A stretch of DNA of 64,000 bases, from assembly GCF_000421645.1 (NCBI RefSeq), contig NZ_ATXK01000004.1, positions 62,001 through 126,000 of the forward strand, written 5' to 3'. Position numbers and translations under genes: made by a program. Every line of letters begins with the position of its first letter. Within the stretch, counting starts at the first letter, position 1. The notes beneath the pieces are model-generated. The model saw only the letters and a list, made by a program, of their open reading frames with translations, had not been told where the DNA came from and ran no database searches. Shown one piece after another: positions 35,868 to 43,188 of this stretch. Origin of the DNA: Aurantimonas coralicida DSM 14790 (GTDB lineage Bacteria > Pseudomonadota > Alphaproteobacteria > Rhizobiales > Rhizobiaceae).

Positions 35868-36449
35868 TCAGTCCGCGATGTGCTTCAGACCGGCACGGAA
35901 ATAATCATAGCCGGTGTAGAGCGTCACGATTGCCGAGATCCACAAGAGCACGATCCCGGTCTCGGTGGCGAGGGGGTAGATATCGTCGGCCGCAGGCCCG
36001 GCAAGCAGGAAGCCGATCGCCACCATCTGGATGGTCGTCTTCCATTTGGCGAGCTGGGTGACCGGCACCGAGACCTTCAGTTCGGCGAGATATTCGCGCA
36101 GGCCCGAGACGAGGATCTCGCGGCACAGGATGACGATGGCCGCCCACAGGCTCCAGCCGGCGATGGTGCCGTCGGCCGCCAGCAGCAGCAGCGCCGCGGC
36201 GACGAGGAGCTTGTCGGCGATCGGGTCCAGCATGCGGCCGATGGTCGAGGTCTGCTGCCAGGCGCGCGCCAGATAGCCGTCGAGGAAATCGGTGACGCTG
36301 GCCGCCAGGAAGATGAACAGCGCCGACCAGCGCGCATAGTCCGGGCTTCGCAGCGTCCCTTCCAGGAAGAAGCAGAGGACGACGAGCGGCACGCAGACGA
36401 TGCGCGCATAGGTCAGGAGATTGGGTAGGCTGTAGGCGCGAGATGCCAT
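35868..36449 (-). CDS. pgsA: CDP-diacylglycerol--glycerol-3-phosphate 3-phosphatidyltransferase
   Basis: Makes phosphatidylglycerophosphate, the committed step to phosphatidylglycerol. The 193-residue membrane protein begins MASRAYSLPNLLTYARIVCVP, typical of PgsA, and carries the CDP-alcohol motif DGYLARAWQQTSTIGRMLDPIAD with the aspartates in place. CREILVSGLREYL is another PgsA hallmark. About five hydrophobic segments are visible. The ATG at 36449 is chosen over an earlier ATG at 36491 that adds a non-family stretch. uvrC precedes it by 91 bp, a very widespread pairing. Confidence 0.95.
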   Translation of the reverse strand: MASRAYSLPNLLTYARIVCVPLVVLCFFLEGTLRSPDYARWSALFIFLAASVTDFLDGYLARAWQQTSTIGRMLDPIADKLLVAAALLLLAADGTIAGWSLWAAIVILCREILVSGLREYLAELKVSVPVTQLAKWKTTIQMVAIGFLLAGPAADDIYPLATETGIVLLWISAIVTLYTGYDYFRAGLKHIAD

Positions 36450-36540
36450 GGAAAGTCCGCTTCGGCTGTGCGTGTCAGTACAAGCCCGCAAGCCGGGCTT
36501 TCGTCAACCGCCATTGTCGGCATGACACATGACGGTCAGT

Positions 36541-38613
36541 TCATCCACGCTCGTGGAAGTGGTCGTAGATCGATTTCGCCATGGCCGCCGAGATGCCCTC
36601 GACCTCGCGCAGATCGCTGAGGGCGGCCCGCGACACGGCCTTGGCCGTTCCAAAATGGTGGAGCAGGGCGCGCTTGCGCGACGGGCCGATGCCGCCGATC
36701 TCGTCGAGCGGATTCTTCACCAGCTCTTTCTTGCGCCGCGCCCGATGGGTGCCGATCGCGAAGCGGTGGGCCTCGTCACGCAGCCGCTGCAGGAAATAGA
36801 GCACCGGATCGCGGGGCGGCAGCGAGAAGGGCTCGCGCTCGCCAGTGACGAAGCGCTCGCGGCCGGCATCGCGGTCGACACCCTTGGCGACGCCGATCGT
36901 GGTAACCCGGTCGGCGATGCCGAGCTCGGCGAGAATTTCGCGGACGGCGGAGATCTGGCCCTTGCCGCCGTCGATCAGGACGAGGTCCGGCCAGGCGGGC
37001 ATGGACGAGTCGGACAGGGCATCCTGCGGATCCTCCTCGTCTTCGGTCTGGGCGGAGAGGTCCACCGGGGTGTCGCCGTGCTCCTTGATCAGCCGCGAGA
37101 AGCGCCGGCGCATGACTTCCTTCATCATGCCGAAATCGTCGCCCGGCGTGATGTCGTCGCCGCGGATATTGAACTTGCGGTAGTGATTCTTGGCAAAGCC
37201 CTGCGGGCCGGCGACGATCATGCCGCCGACGGCGGCGGTGCCCATGATGTGGGAGTTGTCGTAGACCTCGATCCGACGCGGCGTGCGCGCCAAGCCGAAG
37301 GTTTCGGCGACGCCCTTGAGGAGCCGCGCCTGCGACGAGGTCTCGGCCAGCCGGCGCCCCAGCGCCTCGCGGGCATTGGCGGTGGCATGGTCGACGAGGT
37401 CGCGCTTCAGGCCGCGGGCCGGCACGCCGATCTGCACCCGGTGCGAGGCCTTCAGGCTCAGCGCTTCGGCCAGAAGCGGGCCGTCGTCGACCATCAGCGG
37501 CAGCAGGACGAGGCGCGGCACCGGCTTGTCGTCGTAGAACTGCGCGAGGAACGCGCCGAGCACCTCGCTCGGCTCCAGCGAGGAATCGGCCTTCGGGAAA
37601 TAGGCGCGGTTGCCCCAGTTCTGGCCGGTGCGGAAGAAGAACACCTGGATGCAGGTCATGCCGCCTTCCTGGTGGATGGCGAAGACGTCGGCTTCCTCGA
37701 TCCCGGTCGGATTGATTCCCTGGTGGCTCTGGACGTGGGAGAGGGCGGCGAGGCGGTCGCGGTAGATCGCGGCGCGCTCGAAATCGAGATCGTCGGAGGC
37801 CTCCTGCATGGCCGCCGACATGCCGTTCTTGATCTGGTTGGACCGTCCGGACAGGAACGCTTTGGCCTCGCGCACGAGGCCGTCATAGTCGGCGATCGAA
37901 ATCTCGCCGGTGCAGGGCGCCGAGCAGCGCTTGATCTGGTGCAGCAGGCAGGGCCGGGTGCGGCTCTCGTAGACCGAATCCGTGCAGGTGCGCAGCAGGA
38001 AGGCGCGCTGCAGCGAATTGATCGTGCGCCCGACCGCGCCGGCCGAGGCGAAGGGGCCGAAATAGCTGCCCTTTCGCGAGCGCGCACCGCGATGCTTCAT
38101 GATCGCCGGCGCCTCGTGATCCTCGCTCACCAGGATGTAGGGGAAGGATTTGTCGTCGCGCAGCAGCACGTTGTAGCGCGGCCGCAGACGCTTGATGAGG
38201 TTCGCCTCGAGCAACAGCGCCTCGGTCTCCGTGCGCGTCGTCACGAATTCCATCTGCCGCGTCTCGCGGATCATCCGCGCGATGCGCTGGGTGTGGCCGC
38301 CCAGCCGCGTGTAATTGGCGACGCGCTTCTTCAGGGAGCGGGCCTTGCCGACATAGAGGACGTCGCCGTCCTTGCCGAACATGCGATAGACGCCCGGCTG
38401 GTTCGGCAGCCGCTTGGCGAGCGCGGCGATGAGCTCGGCCCCAGTGAGGTCGCCCGCAAGCTGCTGGCCGGCATCGTCCCAGTCGATCGAGGCCAGCAGC
38501 GCCGCACTGGCCGCGGCGGCATCACCGTCCGGGGCTTCGCTGCCCTCGTCCAACGGATCGGACTCGGCGCCGTCGATCAAATCGTCGTCTGTCTCTTCAG
38601 GCTCGTCGATCAT
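36541..38613 (-). CDS. uvrC: Excinuclease ABC subunit C
   Basis: The nuclease of nucleotide excision repair that cuts on both sides of the lesion. The 690-residue protein has the GIY-YIG-type N-terminal domain ([25 protein letters not shown]), a UvrB-interacting UVR segment, the RNase H-like nuclease domain ([32 protein letters not shown]) and C-terminal helix-hairpin-helix repeats. Before the first domain is an acidic, Ala-rich extension of ~65 residues, making it ~80 residues longer than E. coli UvrC. I see no better start inside that extension. Confidence 0.96.
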   Translation of the reverse strand: MIDEPEETDDDLIDGAESDPLDEGSEAPDGDAAAASAALLASIDWDDAGQQLAGDLTGAELIAALAKRLPNQPGVYRMFGKDGDVLYVGKARSLKKRVANYTRLGGHTQRIARMIRETRQMEFVTTRTETEALLLEANLIKRLRPRYNVLLRDDKSFPYILVSEDHEAPAIMKHRGARSRKGSYFGPFASAGAVGRTINSLQRAFLLRTCTDSVYESRTRPCLLHQIKRCSAPCTGEISIADYDGLVREAKAFLSGRSNQIKNGMSAAMQEASDDLDFERAAIYRDRLAALSHVQSHQGINPTGIEEADVFAIHQEGGMTCIQVFFFRTGQNWGNRAYFPKADSSLEPSEVLGAFLAQFYDDKPVPRLVLLPLMVDDGPLLAEALSLKASHRVQIGVPARGLKRDLVDHATANAREALGRRLAETSSQARLLKGVAETFGLARTPRRIEVYDNSHIMGTAAVGGMIVAGPQGFAKNHYRKFNIRGDDITPGDDFGMMKEVMRRRFSRLIKEHGDTPVDLSAQTEDEEDPQDALSDSSMPAWPDLVLIDGGKGQISAVREILAELGIADRVTTIGVAKGVDRDAGRERFVTGEREPFSLPPRDPVLYFLQRLRDEAHRFAIGTHRARRKKELVKNPLDEIGGIGPSRKRALLHHFGTAKAVSRAALSDLREVEGISAAMAKSIYDHFHERG

Positions 38614-38981
38614 TTTATCCTGGCCGGAGCGGGGCTTGGCGCCGCTTCCGGATATCTAGAATCAGGGTCCGCCATGCGTCGGCCGTGGGGATGCCGGTGC
38701 GGTTGCGCCCCTTCTATATGATTCCGCACCGGCGAGAATGCAGGGGGTGGCGATCACTTCCGCGCATCTGGCGACAGCGCATCACGGCAGGTGTCGCGAT
38801 TCGGCAACTATCACTGGAAAACGCGCCGAAACGATGCAGCCATTCGCGATGTCGGCTGTTTCCTTTTGGAACGATCCCCACATCGGATCGAGAGTCATGT
38901 GGTTGCCGCGCCCCGAACGGGCGCGGGCGCCACGAGCGCCGGCCGGGACCTTTGCCGGCGGGATCGGGAAGGAGAAGGCGC
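38614..38981. other. 368-bp divergent intergenic region, uvrC / omp
   Basis: Contains a perfect 10-bp inverted repeat (38693-38733), three GANTC sites (38659, 38720, 38798) of the type methylated by CcrM, and an AAGGAGAAGG ribosome site before the plus-strand outer-membrane gene. No convincing -35/-10 pair or gene is seen. The plus-strand frame is open through much of it, but the residues resemble no protein. Confidence 0.4.
38693..38733. repeat. 10-bp perfect inverted repeat upstream of uvrC and omp
   Basis: GCCGGTGCGG (38693-38702) and CCGCACCGGC (38724-38733) are exact reverse complements with a 21-bp spacer that holds TATATGATT. Arm centres are 31 bp apart, about three helical turns. It could be a paired operator site or an RNA hairpin; the sequence does not say which. 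Confidence 0.55.
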
Positions 38982-39653
38982 ATGCTGAACCTGCTTCGCA
39001 GTCTCGCGGTCGGAACCGCGGCGGCCGTTGCCCTGGTGCCCGCCGCACGCGCAGCCGACGTGATCTATGAAGAGCCGCAGCCGCCGGTGGTGGCGCCGCT
39101 CGCTCCCTCCACGCCGGTCTATGTCTGGTCGGGACCGTATGCGGGCGCCTTCGTCGGCTACAACACGTCGAATTTCGACCAGTCGGCCGGTGCGAGCTTC
39201 GACGGCGACGGCTTCGTCGGCGGCGTCTACACCGGCTACAACTGGCAGACCGATCAGTTCGTCTACGGTCTGGAAGCCGATCTCGGCGGGTCCGATGTCG
39301 ATGCGAGCGGAACCAATGCGGCCACCGGTGCGCAGATCGATGCCGACAGCAACATCTTCGGCTCGTTCCGGGCACGGGCGGGCGTCGCGGTCGATCCGTT
39401 TCTGGTGTTCGCGACGGGCGGCGTGGCCGCGGCGCGCAACGAGTTGTCGCTCAACGGCTTTTCCGACAGCCAGACGAGCATCGGCTACACGCTCGGCGCC
39501 GGTGTCGAAGCGCGCGTCAGCGACGATGTGACGACGCGGCTCGAATATCGCTATTCGGATTTCGGCAGCGAGACCTACGATCTCGGCAATACCAGTATCT
39601 CGTCGGGCTTCGACGAGCATTCGATCCGGGCCGGCATCGCGCTGAAATTCTAG
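38982..39653 (+). CDS. Outer-membrane beta-barrel protein (Omp25/31-like), first copy
   Basis: A 223-residue exported protein. Signal peptide to about residue 26 (VPAARA-AD), then ADVIYEEP and a Pro/Val-rich linker, then an eight-stranded barrel pattern with alternating hydrophobic residues (GPYAGAFVGYNTS; VGGVYTGYNWQTDQFVYGLEADL; TTRLEYRYSDFG) ending in Phe (SIRAGIALKF), the usual outer-membrane insertion signal. The Omp25/Omp31 family is abundant in Rhizobiales and serves in envelope stability. Its mature N-terminus and fold match the gene at 45529-46347. AAGGAGAAGG precedes the ATG. Confidence 0.9.
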   Translation: MLNLLRSLAVGTAAAVALVPAARAADVIYEEPQPPVVAPLAPSTPVYVWSGPYAGAFVGYNTSNFDQSAGASFDGDGFVGGVYTGYNWQTDQFVYGLEADLGGSDVDASGTNAATGAQIDADSNIFGSFRARAGVAVDPFLVFATGGVAAARNELSLNGFSDSQTSIGYTLGAGVEARVSDDVTTRLEYRYSDFGSETYDLGNTSISSGFDEHSIRAGIALKF

Positions 39654-39671
39654 CGGCCGGCCCGGTCGGAA

Positions 39672-40277
39672 TCAGCTCGCCGGCATGGACGGCTTGAGAT
39701 CGGCATAGGCCGGGAACTGCTGCTCAAAGCGCTGCAGCCAGGCTGCCAGCTGTGGCCGTTCGCCCTCGATCTTGCCCGGGAAGCGCATGGTGGCCCAGCC
39801 GAGCAGCGCCGCGACGGCGAAGTGGCCGATGGTCAGGTCTTCGGGAAGCGCCAGAATTTGCTCTTCCAGCGATGCCAGGCCGCGATCGGCCTTGCGCAGC
39901 TGCTTGTCCACCCAAGGCTGGTGACGCTTGTCCTCGGGCCGGTAGCGGACCTCGTAGACGGACAGGATCAGCGCATCGACGATGCCGTCGGCCGTCGCCT
40001 CGACGGTGGCGGCGATGCGCCACGGCTCGATCGCCTGCGGCACCATCTGATTGCCGCTCATGCGGTCGAACAGGGCGCAGATCACGCGGCTGTCATAGAC
40101 CGTCGCGCCATCGTCCATGACCAGCACGGGGATCTTGCCGAGCGGATTGGCCTTGAGCAGCTCATCGGGCTCGGCAGTGGTGTCGACCGGCACGGTCTCG
40201 ACGGGGATGCCGCAATGGCTGGCGGCCATGCGGACCTTGGCGGCAAAGGGGGACGGGGCGGAATAATAGAGACGCAT
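39672..40277 (-). CDS. Glutathione S-transferase family protein
   Basis: A cytosolic 201-residue protein. The N-terminal thioredoxin-fold domain (1-78) has MRLYYSAPSPFAAKVRMAA, where a serine near residue 9 could activate glutathione; the cis-proline segment KIPVLVMDDG; and YDSRVI, which binds the gamma-glutamyl part. The all-helical C-domain contains DLTIGHFAVAALLGW. This matches the beta/theta-like bacterial GSTs. Substrate unknown. It lies 14 bp after a secreted-protein gene on the same strand and converges with the omp gene 18 bp away. Confidence 0.9.
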   Translation of the reverse strand: MRLYYSAPSPFAAKVRMAASHCGIPVETVPVDTTAEPDELLKANPLGKIPVLVMDDGATVYDSRVICALFDRMSGNQMVPQAIEPWRIAATVEATADGIVDALILSVYEVRYRPEDKRHQPWVDKQLRKADRGLASLEEQILALPEDLTIGHFAVAALLGWATMRFPGKIEGERPQLAAWLQRFEQQFPAYADLKPSMPAS

Positions 40278-40291
40278 GCTGTTCGACGATC

Positions 40292-40825
40292 CTATTTGGA
40301 GACGTAGCCATACCCGGTGCGTCCCTCCTCCGGGAAGCGGCGCAGCGATTCGCAATTGGCACCATAGACGTGCCATTCGTCGAGACCCAGAACGCAGCCC
40401 TCGGCCCGCCAGGACGCCACCGGCGAGAAGCCGCCGAGATATTCGCCGGCTGCCGCAAAGCCCATCGGATGCTCGATGACGTAGTAGACGGTGCGGCTGA
40501 CATGGTCGGACAGAAGGGCGGTCGCCTGGCAGTAGCGGCGCTCGATCGGCTCAGCCGGCAGCGGCTCGCCGGCGCGCTGCGGGAAATAGGCCTTCTCGAA
40601 CATGCCGCTGAATTCGAGGATCTCCAGCTTCACGCCGACCATGGTCGGCGCGCCGTATTCGAACTGGTCCTCGACCTGGCCGAGGACGTCGGCATCGTCG
40701 CAGGCCGGGACCAGCGCGGCGCGCAACGGAGCGGGCTCGCCGTAGCGAAGATCGGCCGCCTGGGCGGGCAGGGCCGCCACACCGGCGACGAACAGGGCAA
40801 GGGCGGCAGCGATGGCACGATACAT
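40292..40825 (-). CDS. Unrecognised small secreted protein with four cysteines
   Basis: I do not recognise a named family. The 177-residue precursor has a clear signal peptide (MYRAIAAALALFVAGVAALPAQA) cut before ADLRYGEPAP. The mature part has four cysteines in PACDDADVL, RRYCQATALL, EGCVLGLDEW and GANCESLRRF, consistent with two disulfides in the periplasm. The C-terminal ending RTGYGYVSK and WHVYGANC suggest a compact domain. I believe similar proteins occur in other Rhizobiales, but this is from memory. It lies upstream of the GST gene (14 bp) and 62 bp from the rlmJ end. The frame is open further upstream, but the start at 40825 gives the signal peptide. Confidence 0.72.
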   Translation of the reverse strand: MYRAIAAALALFVAGVAALPAQAADLRYGEPAPLRAALVPACDDADVLGQVEDQFEYGAPTMVGVKLEILEFSGMFEKAYFPQRAGEPLPAEPIERRYCQATALLSDHVSRTVYYVIEHPMGFAAAGEYLGGFSPVASWRAEGCVLGLDEWHVYGANCESLRRFPEEGRTGYGYVSK

Positions 40826-40887
40826 GGGACAGCCTTCCACGTCGGATCCGTTTGGGTTTCGGTAGCACGAAATCACTGCGGGCGACC

Positions 40888-41733
40888 TCACGGGCGCGGC
40901 GACGACGACGTAAAAACCGAAAATGTTGCCGCGGCGCCGCTTCCCAGCAGCGGCGCGAGGGTCGTCAGCACCGCTTCGGCCTCGGCGGCGAAGACGAAAG
41001 GCGGATTGATGACGGTCAGGCCGGTGCCGACGAAGCGTTCGTCGGTCGAATAGGGCTCGCGGAAGAATTCCGCGGTCACACGCTCGCTGACGGGCAGGGC
41101 ATCGAGGCGTTCGTGCAGGGCCGCGACCAGGGCCGGGCGCTTCAGCGGATACCAGACGGCATAGATGCCGCCGGCCCAACGCTGCAGGGCCTTGGCGAGT
41201 CCTTCAGCAATGGCGTCGACCTCGTCGGTGCGTTCGAAGGGCGGGTCGATCAGGATGAGGCCGCGCTTCTCTTTCGGCGGCACGTGGGAGCCGAGGGCCA
41301 GCCAGCCGTCAAGGGCGATTGCCTTGGTCTGGATGTCGCCGGCAAAGAGCGTCTTCAGCGCCGCGGCATCGGCAGGGTGCAACTCGTAGGCTGAAAGACG
41401 GTCCTGCGGCCGCAGCAGGCGCCGCGCGATGAGCGGCGAGCCCGGATAGCGGTCTTCGGAGAGATCGGAGGCCAGCGCCTCCCGGTATTCGGCCAGGAGC
41501 GGATCGTCCATGACGTCGGCCGCGGCCTGGACCAGCCGGCCGACACCATCCGCATGCTCGCCTGTCCGCTGCGCTTCGTCGGATGTGAGCGAATAGCTGC
41601 CGCGGCCGGCATGGGTGTCGAAGACGCGGAACGGCTTTTCCTTGCGCTTCAGATAGGCGATCAGCCGGGTCAGCAGGGCGTGCTTGACCACGTCGGCGAA
41701 ATTGCCCGCGTGATAGGCGTGGCGATAGTTCAT
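40888..41733 (-). CDS. rlmJ: 23S rRNA (adenine(2030)-N(6))-methyltransferase RlmJ
   Basis: Methylates A2030 of 23S rRNA. The 281-residue protein has the family start MNYRHAYHAGNFADVVKHALLTRL and the motif VFDTHAGRGSYSL for SAM. The catalytic motif is LILIDPPFE, a DPPF variant of the N6-adenine methylase DPPY. The ending FVGTGLTVINPPF is also typical. The ATG at 41733 is chosen because it yields exactly the family N-terminus; upstream frame is open to 42036 within the divergent gene. The oxidoreductase gene is divergent with a 184-bp gap. Confidence 0.94.
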   Translation of the reverse strand: MNYRHAYHAGNFADVVKHALLTRLIAYLKRKEKPFRVFDTHAGRGSYSLTSDEAQRTGEHADGVGRLVQAAADVMDDPLLAEYREALASDLSEDRYPGSPLIARRLLRPQDRLSAYELHPADAAALKTLFAGDIQTKAIALDGWLALGSHVPPKEKRGLILIDPPFERTDEVDAIAEGLAKALQRWAGGIYAVWYPLKRPALVAALHERLDALPVSERVTAEFFREPYSTDERFVGTGLTVINPPFVFAAEAEAVLTTLAPLLGSGAAATFSVFTSSSPRP

Positions 41734-41917
41734 CGGGCGTCGTGTTCCTTCGGTGCAGGTGCCCGCGCGCGAACACTCTCCAGCGGCGTGGGGCGATGCC
41801 GGATCGCGGCTGGCGAACGCTGTGTTCATCCGCCTTACCGCGCTGCGGCAAGTCCCCATCTCTCGCGGCAACGCCGGCACATGCCGGCCGTCTTTGCATC
41901 CGGAAGAGGACACCGCA

Positions 41918-43030
41918 ATGGCTGACGAGAAACTGTTCGAGCCGCTCGATCTCGGCCCCACCCATCTGGCCAATCGCGTCGTCATGGCGCCGCTGACCCG
42001 AAGCCGCGCCACCGACGACGGCGATCTGCGCGACATCCATGTCGAATATTACCGCCAGCGGGCCGGCGCCGGCCTGATCATCACCGAGGCGACGAACATC
42101 TCGGCGGAAGCGCGCGGCTATGCCTATACGCCGGGCATCTTCACCGACCGCCAGGTGGCGGACTGGAAGAAGGTGACCGATGCCGTCCACGCGAAGGGCG
42201 GCAAGATGTTCCTGCAGCTCTGGCATGTCGGCCGCATCTCGCACCCCGATTTGCAGCCGGGCGGAGCGCTGCCGGTGGCTCCTTCTGCGGTGAAGCCTGA
42301 CATGAAGGCCTTCACGGTCGACGGCTTCAAGGACATTCCGGCGCCGCGGGCGCTCGACAAGGACGAGCTGCCGCGTGTCGTCGCCGACTACGTGAAGGCC
42401 GCCGAGAACGCCAAGGCCGCCGGCTTCGACGGCGTCGAGGTGCATTCGGCGAATGGCTATCTTCTCGACCAGTTCCTGCGGGACGGCGCCAACCAGCGCA
42501 CGGACGAATATGGCGGCTCCATCGAGAACCGCATCCGCTTCCCGCTCGAGGTCGTCGATGCCGTGGTCGGCGTCTGGGGCGCGGAGCGCGTCGGCATCCG
42601 CATCTCGCCGGTCAGCCCGGCCAACGACCTGACCGACAGCGATCCCGAGCCGCTGTTCACCCGCTACGTCGAGGAGCTGTCGAAGCGCAAGCTGGTCTAT
42701 CTCCACGTCGTCGAGGGCGAGACCGGCGGGGCCCGCGATCCGCAGGAGTTCAAGGCCTGGTCGCTGAAGGACAAGTTCGACGGTCTCTACATGGGCAACA
42801 ACGCCTATGACCGGACGATGGCGATCGAGCGCGTGGCAAACGGCGAGACCGATCTCGCCTGCTTCGGCCGGCCGTTCATCTCCAACCCGGATCTCGTCGA
42901 GCGGCTCAAGCTCGACGCGCCGCTGGCCGAATGGGACCAGGCGACGATGTATGGCGGCGACGAGAAGGGGTTCATCGATTACCCGGCATTGAGCGAGGAC
43001 GAGCGCTCGCGACTGGCAAAGGCGGCCTGA
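41918..43030 (+). CDS. Alkene reductase, old yellow enzyme family
   Basis: An FMN-dependent NAD(P)H reductase of activated alkenes, resembling N-ethylmaleimide reductase (NemA). The 370-residue TIM barrel has NRVVMAPLTRSRA (flavin-binding Thr), FLQLWHVGRISH, the substrate-binding His-Asn pair and catalytic tyrosine in VEVHSANGYLLDQFLRDGANQRTD split over 20 residues, EYGGSIENR, and the phosphate loop with GNNAYDR and LACFGRPFISNPD. The physiological substrate is unknown. A GGAAGAGGA ribosome site precedes the ATG. No nearby nemR-like regulator is present. Confidence 0.92.
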   Translation: MADEKLFEPLDLGPTHLANRVVMAPLTRSRATDDGDLRDIHVEYYRQRAGAGLIITEATNISAEARGYAYTPGIFTDRQVADWKKVTDAVHAKGGKMFLQLWHVGRISHPDLQPGGALPVAPSAVKPDMKAFTVDGFKDIPAPRALDKDELPRVVADYVKAAENAKAAGFDGVEVHSANGYLLDQFLRDGANQRTDEYGGSIENRIRFPLEVVDAVVGVWGAERVGIRISPVSPANDLTDSDPEPLFTRYVEELSKRKLVYLHVVEGETGGARDPQEFKAWSLKDKFDGLYMGNNAYDRTMAIERVANGETDLACFGRPFISNPDLVERLKLDAPLAEWDQATMYGGDEKGFIDYPALSEDERSRLAKAA

Positions 43031-43066
43031 TCGCGTCGAACTCAGCACAGCGAACGTAGACGAGAG

Positions 43067-43099
43067 AAGGGTCGGGCCGGCGGGGTCCGGCCCTTCCTT
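43067..43099 (+). terminator. Probable terminator after the alkene reductase gene
   Basis: A 7-bp GC stem (GGGCCGG, 43074-43080, with CCGGCCC, 43087-43093) extended across an internal loop by AAGG/CCTT. Only a few T follow, so the call is moderate. It separates the reductase from the downstream Mo enzyme. Confidence 0.45.
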
Positions 43100-43188
43100 G
43101 CGTCGGGGTACAGCCGATCGCCGGGGACGATGGTCTTGATCGTGAAAATGAATTGGGGCCGGGACCGCTCTTGCGGTATCGTCGCGCC

